From Prosthecomicrobium pneumaticum (GTDB taxonomy: Bacteria > Pseudomonadota > Alphaproteobacteria > Rhizobiales > Kaistiaceae), in NCBI RefSeq assembly GCF_014199915.1, contig NZ_JACHOO010000003.1, positions 325,690 through 389,689 on the forward strand: a stretch of 64,000 bases of DNA, in the 5' to 3' direction. The translations under genes and the position numbers were made by a program. Below the pieces are notes generated by a model. It did no database searches. It was given only the letters and a program-made list of their open reading frames with translations, and was not told the DNA's origin. Below, piece after piece: positions 1 through 9,841 of the stretch (position 1 is the stretch's first letter; the number at the start of each line of letters is the position of its first letter).

Positions 1-19
1 CGCGAGGCAGCGCCGAGAC

Positions 20-190
20 CCGGGACCCATCGCGCAGAGCCCGGGCCGGGTCCTCATTGGGCCGGCCGTCGCGCGGCTCGATGGGTCCCGGCTTCCGCCG
101 GGATGACGGGTGGAGAGGCCCCGTCTCACAGCGCGCACGTCACGATTATGGATGCCGGCACGGAGGCCGGCATGACGGGTGGTAGGGGCG
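20..190. repeat. Degenerate palindromic intergenic repeats
   Basis: Non-coding DNA at the left edge built from inverted pieces. A GGGACCCATCG-type arm near 22-33 is mirrored by CGATGGGTCCC near 80-90. A CCGGCTTCCGCCGG hairpin and a GCCGGC/GCCGGC hairpin each end in ATGACGGGTGG (103-113 and 172-182). It resembles the small hairpin repeats scattered in alphaproteobacterial intergenic DNA. Reading frames crossing it are not credible genes. Confidence 0.55.
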
Positions 191-287
191 GTGCCCGGTG
201 GCCGACAGTCGAAGTTCGTTCCTAGCCCCGAGCACCTGGACCCCGGCACCGAGCGCCCCGTCGGCCTCAGTGCATGCCGCTGTCAGC

Positions 288-323
288 TTTCGTTTGACAT
301 TCGATTCGCGTTCGAAATATGCT
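288..323 (+). promoter_or_regulatory. Candidate glp promoter with TTCG repeats
   Basis: A TTGACA at 294-299 is followed after 18 bases by TATGCT at 318-323, a plausible sigma-70 promoter about 55 bases before the glpD start. Four TTCG motifs lie inside it (289-292, 300-303, 305-308, 311-314). DeoR-family GlpR repressors commonly recognise TTCG-containing sites, so this could be the operator. The regulator gene is not in the window. Confidence 0.4.
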
Positions 324-379
324 GATCGGGCTTCAATCGCAGCTAAAAATGCTGCGATGCGAAAGTCGGGGAGGGGTGG

Positions 380-1909
380 TTGAGCGACGGCGTCCTGTTC
401 GACGTTTTCATCGTCGGCGGCGGCATCAATGGATGCGGCATCGCGCGGGACGCGGTCGGGCGCGGTTTTTCCGTCTTTCTCGCCGAGATGAACGATCTCG
501 CCAGCGGCACCTCGTCCTGGTCGACCAAGCTGATCCATGGCGGCCTGCGCTATCTCGAATATTACGAGTTCCGCCTGGTGCGCGAGGCGCTGATGGAACG
601 CGAGGTGCTGTGGCGGAACGCGCCGCACATCATCCGCCCCCTGCGTTTCGTCCTGCCGCACGCGAAGGGCATCCGGCCGGCCTGGCTCGTCCGCCTCGGC
701 CTCTTCCTCTACGATCACATCGGCGGCCGCCGCCTCTTGCCGCCGACCCGCACGCTCGACATGCATGCCGATCCGGCGAGCCGGCCGCTGAAGCCGCTGT
801 TCTCGCGCGCCTTCGAATATTCCGATTGCTGGGTGGACGATGCCCGGCTGGTGGTGCTGAACGCGCGCGATGCGGCGGCGCGCGGGGCGGTGATCCGAAC
901 CCGCACGAAAGTGACCCGCGCGCAGCGCGAAGCCGACGGCACCTGGTCGGTGACCGTCGAGGACCGCGCGACGCGGGCGACGCAGACGGTGCGGGCGCGG
1001 CTCCTCGTCAACGCCGCCGGACCCTGGGTGGACGGCGTGCTCGCCGGGCCGCTCGGCCGCAACGACGCGCACAATGTCCGCCTCGTCCAGGGCAGCCACA
1101 TCGTCATCCGCCGCAAGTTCGACGACCCGCGCGCCTATTTCTTCCAGAACCGCGACCGCCGGATCATCTTCGCCATTCCCTACGAAGAAGATTTCACCCT
1201 GATCGGCACCACCGATCAGGATTTTTCGGGCGATCCGGGTGATGTGCGGATCACCGAGGGCGAGATCGACTATCTCTGCGCCGCGGCGAGCGAGTATTTC
1301 AAGGAGCCGGTGCGGCGCGAGGATATCGTCTGGAGCTATTCCGGGGTGCGGCCGCTCTATGATGACGGCGCCTCGAAGGCGCAGGAGGCGACGCGCGACT
1401 ATATCCTGAAGGCCGAGGGCGGCGACGGCGAGGCGCCGCTCGTCACGGTGTTCGGCGGCAAGATCACCACCTATCGCCGCCTCGCCGAGCACATGCTCGA
1501 GCGGATCGAGGGCTTCATCGGCCGCCGCGGCCCGGCCTGGACGGCGACGGCGCCGCTGCCGGGCGGCGATTTCGCCCATGACGGCTTCGCCGCCGAGGTG
1601 GCGAAGCTCGAGGCGGCCTATCCCTTTCTCGCGCCCGCCCATGCGGCGCGGCTCGTCCGCCTCTACGGCACGCAGGCGCACGCTCTGCTCGGCGATGCGC
1701 GCGGCACGGCCGATCTCGGCCGGCTTTTCGGCCTCGACCTCTATGAAAAGGAGATACACTGGCTGATGGCCAAGGAATGGGCCCGCCGCGCGGAGGACGT
1801 GTTGTGGCGGCGCACCAAGAGGGGCCTTCGCCTGTCGCGGCAGGAGGCCGCGGCGCTCGATGAATTCATGCTCGATCGGGCGGGGAAGCGGAGCGCGGCC
1901 GCCGAATAG
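380..1909 (+). CDS. glpD: Aerobic glycerol-3-phosphate dehydrogenase
   Basis: FAD-dependent, membrane-associated enzyme that oxidises sn-glycerol 3-phosphate to dihydroxyacetone phosphate and feeds electrons to quinone. The 509-residue product has the N-terminal dinucleotide motif GGGINGCG at residues 13-20, then the family-typical TSSWSTKLIHGGLRYLE stretch, and a C-terminal domain (from about residue 380) as in GlpD. The start is TTG at 380, chosen because GAGGGG (371-376) sits just upstream and no ATG fits the N-terminus. It is the first gene of an operon with the glycerol ABC importer, as in rhizobia, so transport and oxidation would be co-expressed. Identification is firm. Confidence 0.95.
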   Translation: MSDGVLFDVFIVGGGINGCGIARDAVGRGFSVFLAEMNDLASGTSSWSTKLIHGGLRYLEYYEFRLVREALMEREVLWRNAPHIIRPLRFVLPHAKGIRPAWLVRLGLFLYDHIGGRRLLPPTRTLDMHADPASRPLKPLFSRAFEYSDCWVDDARLVVLNARDAAARGAVIRTRTKVTRAQREADGTWSVTVEDRATRATQTVRARLLVNAAGPWVDGVLAGPLGRNDAHNVRLVQGSHIVIRRKFDDPRAYFFQNRDRRIIFAIPYEEDFTLIGTTDQDFSGDPGDVRITEGEIDYLCAAASEYFKEPVRREDIVWSYSGVRPLYDDGASKAQEATRDYILKAEGGDGEAPLVTVFGGKITTYRRLAEHMLERIEGFIGRRGPAWTATAPLPGGDFAHDGFAAEVAKLEAAYPFLAPAHAARLVRLYGTQAHALLGDARGTADLGRLFGLDLYEKEIHWLMAKEWARRAEDVLWRRTKRGLRLSRQEAAALDEFMLDRAGKRSAAAE

Positions 1910-1948
1910 GCCGTCTCTCTCGTTCACGCCATCCCTGGGAGGAGGGGT

Positions 1949-3028
1949 ATGCTGGAGTTGCGCAACGTCACGAAGCGGGTCGGGCGCGTGGATCATATCC
2001 GCGACGTCTCGCTCGCGCTTCGTCCGGGCACGCTCAACGTGCTGCTCGGCCCGACGCTCTCGGGCAAGACCTCGCTGATGCGGCTGATGGCCGGGCTCGA
2101 CCAGCCGACTGCCGGCTCGATCCATGTCGAGGGGCGGGACGTGACCGGCGTGGCGGTGCAGAAGCGCAACGTCGCGATGGTCTACCAGCAGTTCATCAAT
2201 TATCCGACGCTCACGGTCTACGAGAACATCGCCTCGCCGCTGCGGGTCGCGCGGGCCGATGCGGCGACGATCGACCGCGAGGTGCGGCGCGCCGCGGACC
2301 TGCTTCGCCTCGGGCCGTATCTCGAGCGCACCCCGCTCGCCCTTTCCGGCGGCCAGCAGCAGCGCACCGCGCTCGCCCGTGCGATCGTCAAGAAGGCCGG
2401 GCTCGTGCTGCTCGATGAGCCGCTCGCCAATCTCGACTACAAGCTGCGCGAGGAACTGCGCGAGGAGCTGCCGCGCATCTTCGCCCAATCGGGCGCCATC
2501 TTCGTCTATGCGACGACCGAGCCGCAGGAGGCGCTGCTGCTCGGCGGCAACACCGCGACCCTGTCGGAGGGGCGGATCACCCAGTTCGGCCCGACGACGG
2601 AGGTGTTCCGCCGGCCGCTCGATCTCGTCACGGCGCGCACCTTCGCCGACCCACCGCTCAACACCATTTCGCTCGAGAAGGCCGGCGGCGCCTTCCTGCT
2701 CGACGGGGCGCCCGTCATGCCGGTGCCCGCCCATCTCGCCGCGGTCGCCGACGGGACCTACACCGTCGCTTTCCAGCCGCACCATCTGGCGCTCGCCGCG
2801 CAGACGCCGGGCGCCATCCCGATCCGCGCCAAGGTGACGGTCGCCGAGATCACCGGCTCGGAGACCTTCGTCCACCTCGCCTTCGCCGATGCCCGCTTCG
2901 TCATGCTGGCGCCCGGCATCCACGATCTCGAGCCGGACACGGCGGTCGTCGTCCATGTCGATGCCCGCCATCTGATGATGTTCGACGGCGCCGGACGGGC
3001 GGTTCTGCCGACCCTTCGGGCGGCTTGA
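1949..3028 (+). CDS. glpS: Glycerol ABC transporter ATPase GlpS
   Basis: First of two different ATPase subunits of the glycerol importer, 359 residues with a C-terminal TOBE-like regulatory region. Walker A is GPTLSGKT (34-41), the signature is an intact LSGGQ (132-136), Walker B is LVLLDEP (152-158) and the D-loop NLD follows. The switch-histidine position is Thr190 (VYATTEPQEA, where related ATPases have VTHDQxEA). GGAGG precedes the ATG. It lies 39 bases after glpD and 10 bases before glpT. Assignment to GlpS rests on this order and on the unusual Walker A and H-loop. Confidence 0.9.
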   Translation: MLELRNVTKRVGRVDHIRDVSLALRPGTLNVLLGPTLSGKTSLMRLMAGLDQPTAGSIHVEGRDVTGVAVQKRNVAMVYQQFINYPTLTVYENIASPLRVARADAATIDREVRRAADLLRLGPYLERTPLALSGGQQQRTALARAIVKKAGLVLLDEPLANLDYKLREELREELPRIFAQSGAIFVYATTEPQEALLLGGNTATLSEGRITQFGPTTEVFRRPLDLVTARTFADPPLNTISLEKAGGAFLLDGAPVMPVPAHLAAVADGTYTVAFQPHHLALAAQTPGAIPIRAKVTVAEITGSETFVHLAFADARFVMLAPGIHDLEPDTAVVVHVDARHLMMFDGAGRAVLPTLRAA

Positions 3029-3038
3029 GGAGCGGGCG

Positions 3039-4106
<1,068 letters not shown>

Positions 4107-4108
4107 TC

Positions 4109-4975
4109 ATGGAGAAGAGCTGGAACAACCGCGCCTGGTTCATGGTCCTGCCGGTTCTCGTGCTCGTCGCCTTCTCGGCCGTCGTGCCGCTGATGACGGT
4201 CGTCAACTATTCGGTACAGGACACTTTCGGCAATAACGAGTTCTTCTGGGCCGGAACGGAGTGGTTCGAGGAACTGCTCGCCTCGGACCGGTTCTGGGAG
4301 GCGATGGGGCGCAACCTCGTCTTTTCCCTCGTCATTCTGGCGATCGAGGTCCCGCTCGGCATCTTCATCGCCCTCAACATGCCCCGCAAGGGCATCGGCG
4401 TTTCGGTCTGCCTCGTCCTGATGGCGCTGCCGTTGCTGGTGCCCTGGAATGTCGTCGGCACGATCTGGCAGGTGTTCGGCCGCGTCGATATCGGCCTGCT
4501 CGGCCACACGCTCGAGGCGATCGGCATCGACTACAATTATGTGAGCGATCCGATCGACGCCTGGATCACCGTCGTGCTGATGGATGTCTGGCACTGGACG
4601 AGCCTCGTCGTGCTGCTCTGCTATGCCGGCCTCGTCTCGATCCCCGACGCCTATTACCAGGCGGCACGCATCGACGGGGCCTCGCGCTGGGCCGTCTTCC
4701 GCTACATCCAATTACCCAAGATGAACCGCGTCCTGCTCATCGCCGTGCTGCTGCGCTTCATGGATTCCTTCATGATCTACACCGAGCCTTTCGTCGTCAC
4801 CGGCGGCGGCCCCGGAAATTCGACGACCTTCCTGTCGATCGACCTCGTCAAGATGGCTGTCGGCCAGTTCGACCTTGGTCCGGCGGCGGCGATGTCGCTC
4901 GTCTACTTCCTGATCATCCTTCTGTTGTCCTGGGTGTTCTACACCGTGATGACCAACCGCGGCGTGGAGCGGTAG
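4109..4975 (+). CDS. glpP: Glycerol ABC transporter permease GlpP
   Basis: Inner-membrane permease of the binding-protein-dependent type, 288 residues with about six hydrophobic segments starting with FMVLPVLVLVAFSAVVPL. The cytoplasmic EAA loop that contacts the ATPases is visible as YYQAARIDGASRWAVFRYIQLP-like sequence around residues 180-200. It pairs with GlpQ, one base downstream. Function is inferred from position between the GlpS/GlpT ATPases and the binding protein; the permease family itself is clear. Confidence 0.88.
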   Translation: MEKSWNNRAWFMVLPVLVLVAFSAVVPLMTVVNYSVQDTFGNNEFFWAGTEWFEELLASDRFWEAMGRNLVFSLVILAIEVPLGIFIALNMPRKGIGVSVCLVLMALPLLVPWNVVGTIWQVFGRVDIGLLGHTLEAIGIDYNYVSDPIDAWITVVLMDVWHWTSLVVLLCYAGLVSIPDAYYQAARIDGASRWAVFRYIQLPKMNRVLLIAVLLRFMDSFMIYTEPFVVTGGGPGNSTTFLSIDLVKMAVGQFDLGPAAAMSLVYFLIILLLSWVFYTVMTNRGVER

Positions 4976-4976
4976 A

Positions 4977-5885
4977 ATGGCGGACGCGCGCGACATGACC
5001 GCCGATCCTCCCGCCCGGCCGCCCCTCGCCGGCGGCGCCCCCACCGCCGCCGCGACGCGGCCGGCCGCCGCGCTGCGCCGGCAGCGGCCGCGCGGCGCCT
5101 GGCTGGTGCCGACGCTCTATATCCTCTTCCTGCTCCTGCCGATCTACTGGCTCGTCAATATGAGCTTCAAGTCCAATCAGGAGATCCTCGGCGCCTTCTC
5201 GCTCTGGCCGCAGCAGCCGACGCTGCGCAATTACATGGTGATCTTCACCGACCCGGCCTGGTATTCCGGCTATATCAACTCGATCATCTATGTTGTCTTG
5301 AACACGGTGATCTCCGTCTCGGTGGCGCTGCCGGCGGCCTATGCCTTTTCCCGCTATCGGTTCCTCGGCGACAAGCATCTGTTCTTCTGGCTGTTGACGA
5401 ACCGGATGGCGCCGCCGGCGGTGTTCGCGCTGCCCTTCTTCCAGCTCTATTCGGCCTTCGGGCTGATCGACACCCATATCGCGGTGGCGATCGCGCACTG
5501 CCTCTTCAACGTGCCGCTCGCCGTCTGGATTCTCGAAGGCTTCATGTCGGGCGTGCCGAAGGAGATCGACGAGACCGCCTATATCGACGGCTACAGCTTT
5601 CCGCGCTTCTTCCTGCGCATCTTCATGCCGCTGATCGCGAGCGGCATCGGCGTCGCCGCCTTCTTCTGCTTCATGTTCTCCTGGGTCGAGTTGCTGATCG
5701 CGCGCACCCTGACGACGACGGATGCGAAGCCGATCGCAGCCACCATGACGCGGACCGTGTCGGCCTCGGGGCTCGACTGGGGCGTGCTCGCCGCGGCCGG
5801 CGTCCTCACCATCATCCCCGGCGCGCTGGTGATCTGGTTCGTCCGCAACTACATCGCCAAGGGCTTCGCCCTGGGGAGGGTGTGA
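4977..5885 (+). CDS. glpQ: Glycerol ABC transporter permease GlpQ
   Basis: Second permease, 302 residues, MalG-type. A Pro/Ala-rich N-terminal tail of about 40 residues precedes the first membrane helix (WLVPTLYILFLLLPIYWLVN). The EAA loop reads DETAYIDGYSFPRFFLRI near residue 200. It starts one base after glpP and its last codons overlap the next gene by four bases, indicating translational coupling. The name follows the rhizobial glpSTPQUV operon and is distinct from the glycerophosphodiesterase also called GlpQ. Confidence 0.88.
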   Translation: MADARDMTADPPARPPLAGGAPTAAATRPAAALRRQRPRGAWLVPTLYILFLLLPIYWLVNMSFKSNQEILGAFSLWPQQPTLRNYMVIFTDPAWYSGYINSIIYVVLNTVISVSVALPAAYAFSRYRFLGDKHLFFWLLTNRMAPPAVFALPFFQLYSAFGLIDTHIAVAIAHCLFNVPLAVWILEGFMSGVPKEIDETAYIDGYSFPRFFLRIFMPLIASGIGVAAFFCFMFSWVELLIARTLTTTDAKPIAATMTRTVSASGLDWGVLAAAGVLTIIPGALVIWFVRNYIAKGFALGRV

Positions 5886-6298
5886 TGAGCGTCGCCTCGC
5901 GCCGCCGCTGGCCGGTCGCCGCCTTCGCCGTGCTCGTCCTCTATGCCGCGGCCGTGGCCGCCGTCGCCGCGATGCTGCCGCGCAGCGACGGCGTCATCGA
6001 CTGGACGGCGCCGCTCGTGCCCGGCGGCTGGATGGCCTGGTCGTTCGCGACCGCGCTCTTTTTCCTCACGATCGCGCTCCTGATCGCCCTGATGGCGGTC
6101 TGGGAATACGCCGCGCCCGGCGGCGCGCCGCGGGTCGGCATTCTCCGCTTCGAGACGACGCGCGGCGATCGTCTCTTCGTCACGCTGCTCGGCAGCGCCT
6201 TCATCCATCTCGGCTGGCTCGGTCTCGTCGGGCCCGGCCTGTGGTGGGCACTCGCCCTGTCGGCGGTCTACGCGATCGGCGTTTTCCGCTTCGTCTAG
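5882..6298 (+). CDS. glpU: Small membrane protein GlpU-like (DUF2160 type)
   Basis: A 138-residue hydrophobic protein with about four membrane segments and no enzymatic motif. It overlaps glpQ by four bases and precedes the binding-protein gene, the place held by glpU in rhizobial glycerol operons. Its role in transport is unknown; an accessory membrane subunit is the usual suggestion. The call rests on position, size and hydrophobicity, so the symbol is less certain than those of its neighbours. Confidence 0.7.
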   Translation: MMSVASRRRWPVAAFAVLVLYAAAVAAVAAMLPRSDGVIDWTAPLVPGGWMAWSFATALFFLTIALLIALMAVWEYAAPGGAPRVGILRFETTRGDRLFVTLLGSAFIHLGWLGLVGPGLWWALALSAVYAIGVFRFV

Positions 6299-6374
6299 AC
6301 AGGGCTCGGGCATGGCCGCCGAGGAGGGCGGTTGCGCTTCGGACGTTCGAATGATGGTCCTAGGGAGGGAACCG

Positions 6375-8099
6375 ATGAGACGGACAGTATTGGCGACGAC
6401 GAGCATCCTCGCGCTGCTCTGCGGAGCGGGGCAGGCCTTTGCGGGGATGGAGGAGGCGAAGGCCTTCCTCGACAAGGAGATCGGCGACCTGTCGACGCTG
6501 TCGCGCGCCGACCAGGAAAAGGAGATGCAGTGGTTCATCGATGCGGCGAAGCCCTTCGCCGGCATGGAGATCAAGGTCGTCTCCGAGACGATCACCACGC
6601 ACGAATATGAATCGAAGGTGCTGGCGCCGGCCTTCACGGCGATCACCGGCATCAAGATCACGCACGATCTGATCGGCGAGGGCGATGTCGTCGAGAAGCT
6701 CCAGACGCAGATGCAGTCGAAGGAGAACATCTACGACGCCTATGTGAACGATTCCGATCTGATCGGCACGCACTGGCGCTATCAGCAGGCGCGCGCGCTG
6801 ACCGACTGGATGGCGAACGAGGGCAAGGACGTCACCAATCCGGGCCTCGACCTCGCCGACTTCATCGGCACCAAGTTCACCACGGCGCCGGACGGCAAGC
6901 TCTATCAGCTTCCGGACCAGCAGTTCGCCAATCTCTACTGGTTCCGTTATGACTGGTTCAACGACGAGAAGAACAAGGCGGACTTCAAGGCCAAGTATGG
7001 CTACGACCTCGGCGTGCCGGTCAACTGGTCGGCCTATGAGGACATTGCCGAGTTCTTCACCGGCCGGGAAATCGACGGCAAGAAGGTCTACGGCCATATG
7101 GACTATGGCAAGAAGGACCCGTCGCTCGGTTGGCGCTTCACCGACGCCTGGCTGTCGATGGCCGGCAATGGCGATCGCGGCCTGCCGAACGGCAAGCCGG
7201 TCGACGAATGGGGCATCAAGGTCGACGAGAATTCGCGTCCGGTCGGCTCCTGCGTCGCCCGCGGCGGCGACACCAACGGCCCTGCCGCGGTCTACTCGAT
7301 CCAGAAATATCTCGACTGGCTGAAGGCCTACGCCCCCGCCGCCGCGCAGGGCATGACCTTCTCGGAATCCGGTCCGGTTCCCGCGCAGGGCGAGATCGCC
7401 CAGCAGATGTTCATGTACACGGCCTTCACCGCCGACATGGTGAAGGACGGGCTGCCGGTGGTGAATGCCGACGGCACGCCGAAGTGGCGTTTCGCGCCGT
7501 CGCCGCACGGCGTCTACTGGAAGGACGGCATGAAGCTCGGCTATCAGGACGTCGGCTCCTGGACGCTGCTGAAGTCGACGCCGGACGATCGCGCCAAGGC
7601 GGCCTGGCTCTACGCCCAGTTCGTCACCTCGAAGACGGTCGACGTGAAGAAGAGCCATGTCGGCCTGACGCTGATCCGCGAATCGACCATCCGCCATCAG
7701 AGCTTCACGGATCGTGCGCCGAAGCTCGGCGGCCTGATCGAGTTCTACCGCTCGCCCGCCCGCGTCCAGTGGTCGCCGACCGGCACCAACGTGCCGGACT
7801 ATCCGAAGCTCGCGCAGCTCTGGTGGCAGGCGATCGGTGATGCGTCCTCTGGCGCCAAGACCGCGCAGGAGGCGATGGACTCGCTCTGTGCCGAGCAGGA
7901 GAAGGTGCTCGCCCGTCTCGAGCGCTCGGGCGTCCAGGGCGATATCGGGCCGAAGCTCGCCGAAGAGCACGACCTCGCCTACTGGAACGCCGATGCCGTG
8001 GCGAAGGGCAACCTCGCGCCGCAGCTGGCGATCGAGAACGAGAAGGAAAAGCCGATCACCGTCAATTATGACGAGCTGGTGAAGAGCTGGAACAAGTGA
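6375..8099 (+). CDS. glpV: Glycerol-binding periplasmic protein GlpV
   Basis: Large extracellular solute-binding protein, 574 residues, about the usual size for this glycerol-binding family and larger than typical sugar-binding proteins. The N-terminus MRRTVLATTSILALLCGAGQ, ending FAG, is a clear Sec signal peptide. ATG 6375 was chosen over upstream starts because GGGAGGGA stands just before it and it begins the signal peptide. Being last in the operon with its own strong ribosome site fits the higher expression needed for a binding protein. A Rho-independent terminator follows 60 bases later. Confidence 0.9.
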   Translation: MRRTVLATTSILALLCGAGQAFAGMEEAKAFLDKEIGDLSTLSRADQEKEMQWFIDAAKPFAGMEIKVVSETITTHEYESKVLAPAFTAITGIKITHDLIGEGDVVEKLQTQMQSKENIYDAYVNDSDLIGTHWRYQQARALTDWMANEGKDVTNPGLDLADFIGTKFTTAPDGKLYQLPDQQFANLYWFRYDWFNDEKNKADFKAKYGYDLGVPVNWSAYEDIAEFFTGREIDGKKVYGHMDYGKKDPSLGWRFTDAWLSMAGNGDRGLPNGKPVDEWGIKVDENSRPVGSCVARGGDTNGPAAVYSIQKYLDWLKAYAPAAAQGMTFSESGPVPAQGEIAQQMFMYTAFTADMVKDGLPVVNADGTPKWRFAPSPHGVYWKDGMKLGYQDVGSWTLLKSTPDDRAKAAWLYAQFVTSKTVDVKKSHVGLTLIRESTIRHQSFTDRAPKLGGLIEFYRSPARVQWSPTGTNVPDYPKLAQLWWQAIGDASSGAKTAQEAMDSLCAEQEKVLARLERSGVQGDIGPKLAEEHDLAYWNADAVAKGNLAPQLAIENEKEKPITVNYDELVKSWNK

Positions 8100-8158
8100 T
8101 CCCGCTCACCTGAACCTGTTGCCAACGCTTTCAAACCGTCCCCAAGACGGCGACTGAT

Positions 8159-8184
8159 GAGGCGGCTTCGGCCGCCTCTTTTTT
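8159..8184 (+). terminator. Rho-independent terminator of the glp operon
   Basis: A perfect 8-bp stem GAGGCGGC/GCCGCCTC closes a TTCG tetraloop and is followed by six T residues (8179-8184). It lies 60 bases after glpV. Confidence 0.93.
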
Positions 8185-8346
8185 ATTCGGCGCGGCGGGA
8201 GCCCTGCGGGCGCCGCGGGTTCCGGTCGGATCGGTGCAGCGGACGTCTATTGTCGCCAATGGTCCGAACTGTCGAAAACTCTCCGCGCATTTGACGGTGC
8301 GATGGTGCGCCGCAATAATCGATGCGTTCTGCTCCGGAGAAGACCG

Positions 8347-9822
8347 ATGCCCGCCCGTCCCGACGCCGTGATCGCCGTCTCCGCCCTGCTCGGCGAGCCC
8401 GGCAGGACCGCGCCGACCGGTCCGGTGGCGATCGCCATCGCGGACGGTCGCATCGCGGCGATCGAGCCGGTCGACGAGGCTCCGGCCGGCACGCTCGCCC
8501 TGCCCGCGGGCGCCAATGCGCACGATCACGGCCGCGGCCTCAGGACCCTCGCTTTCGGCGCCGTCGACGACGCGCTCGAAGCCTGGATCCCGACGCTCGG
8601 CCGCGAGCCGAAGCTCGACGCCTATCGCCGGGCCGCGGTCGCCTTCGCCCGGATGGCGGAGGGGGGCATCGCCGCGACCAATCACAGTCACGGCACGCAG
8701 GACGCGGACGCGGCGCTCGACGAGGCGGAGGCCGTGTCGCGCGCCGCGCGGGATGTCGGCATCCATGTCGCCTTCGCCGCGCCCTTCATGGACCGCAATC
8801 CGCTCGTCTATGGCGATGCCGCGCCCTTCCTCGAGGCGGCCGACCCGCTGATCCGGCCCGGCCTCGAGGCGGCCGCGGCGGCCCCGCGCCGGCCGGTCGA
8901 GGACTATCTCGCCGAGGTCGAGGCGATGGCCGTCTTCGAGCACGGAACCTTCCGGGTGCAATACTGCCCGGTCGGGCCGCAATGGGTCTCGGACGACGCC
9001 ATGGCCGCGATCGCCGCCGCCTCCGCCCGCACCGGCCGCCGCGTCCACATGCACCTGCTCGAGACGCGCTATCAGCGCGAATGGGCGGACGCGACCTATC
9101 CGCAGGGCATCGTCCGCTTTCTCGACGAGGTCGGCATGCTGTCGCCGCGCCTCTCGGTGGCGCACGGCGTCCATCTCGACGCCGCGGATTGCGCGCTGCT
9201 CGCCGAGCGCGGCGTCGTGGTGTCGGTCAACACCTCGTCCAATCTGCGGCTCCGCTCGGGCATCCCGCCGGTGCCGACCTTCCTGTCCGCCGGCGTCCGC
9301 TTCGGCGTCGGGCTCGACGCCCAGCCGCTCGACGATGACGACGACATCCTGCGCGAGATGCGGCTCGTCTGGCTGCATCACCGCGGGTTCGGCCTCGACG
9401 ACGTGCTGACGCCCGAGCGGCTCTTCGAGGCGGCGTTCGTCGATGGTCGTCGGACCATTGTCGGCGATGGCGGCGGGCGTCTCGCCGTCGGGGCGCCGGC
9501 CGACCTGATCGTGCTCGACTATGGCCGCATGGCGCCGGACCTGCTCGATCCGACGGTGGATCCGATCGTGCCGCTGCTCACCCGTGCGACCCGGCGCTTC
9601 ATCCGTCAGGTCGTGGTGGGCGGGCGCACCGTGGTGGAAGACGGCGCCTGCGTCTCGGTCGATCGCGGCGCGCTGGAGGCGGAGCTGATCGCCGAGGCGC
9701 GCGCCGCCTGGGCCGCCGCGCCGCCCGACGATGCCGCCCGCGCGGCCCGCAAGCGCGCCGTGCGGCACTTCTATGGCTGCGGTTGCCATATGGCGCCGCT
9801 GCGATCCTTCGCCGCCGAATGA
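8347..9822 (+). CDS. Amidohydrolase-superfamily metal-dependent hydrolase
   Basis: A 491-residue protein with the amidohydrolase fold as in cytosine deaminase/TRZ-ATZ-type enzymes. Metal-ligand histidines appear as His59-Asp60-His61 (ANAHDHGRG); further motifs are HMHLLET near the middle, VAHGVHL, and a late Asp in FGVGLDAQPLDDD. A short beta-sandwich is split between the N- and C-termini (VGAPADLIVLDYG). ATG 8347 has GGAGAAGA upstream. The substrate is not evident; C-N bond hydrolysis or deamination of a small nitrogenous compound is the family expectation. It opens the catabolic island and converges on the next gene, 19 bases away. Confidence 0.75.
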   Translation: MPARPDAVIAVSALLGEPGRTAPTGPVAIAIADGRIAAIEPVDEAPAGTLALPAGANAHDHGRGLRTLAFGAVDDALEAWIPTLGREPKLDAYRRAAVAFARMAEGGIAATNHSHGTQDADAALDEAEAVSRAARDVGIHVAFAAPFMDRNPLVYGDAAPFLEAADPLIRPGLEAAAAAPRRPVEDYLAEVEAMAVFEHGTFRVQYCPVGPQWVSDDAMAAIAAASARTGRRVHMHLLETRYQREWADATYPQGIVRFLDEVGMLSPRLSVAHGVHLDAADCALLAERGVVVSVNTSSNLRLRSGIPPVPTFLSAGVRFGVGLDAQPLDDDDDILREMRLVWLHHRGFGLDDVLTPERLFEAAFVDGRRTIVGDGGGRLAVGAPADLIVLDYGRMAPDLLDPTVDPIVPLLTRATRRFIRQVVVGGRTVVEDGACVSVDRGALEAELIAEARAAWAAAPPDDAARAARKRAVRHFYGCGCHMAPLRSFAAE

Positions 9823-9841
9823 ACGCGTTCCGGCCGTCTCT

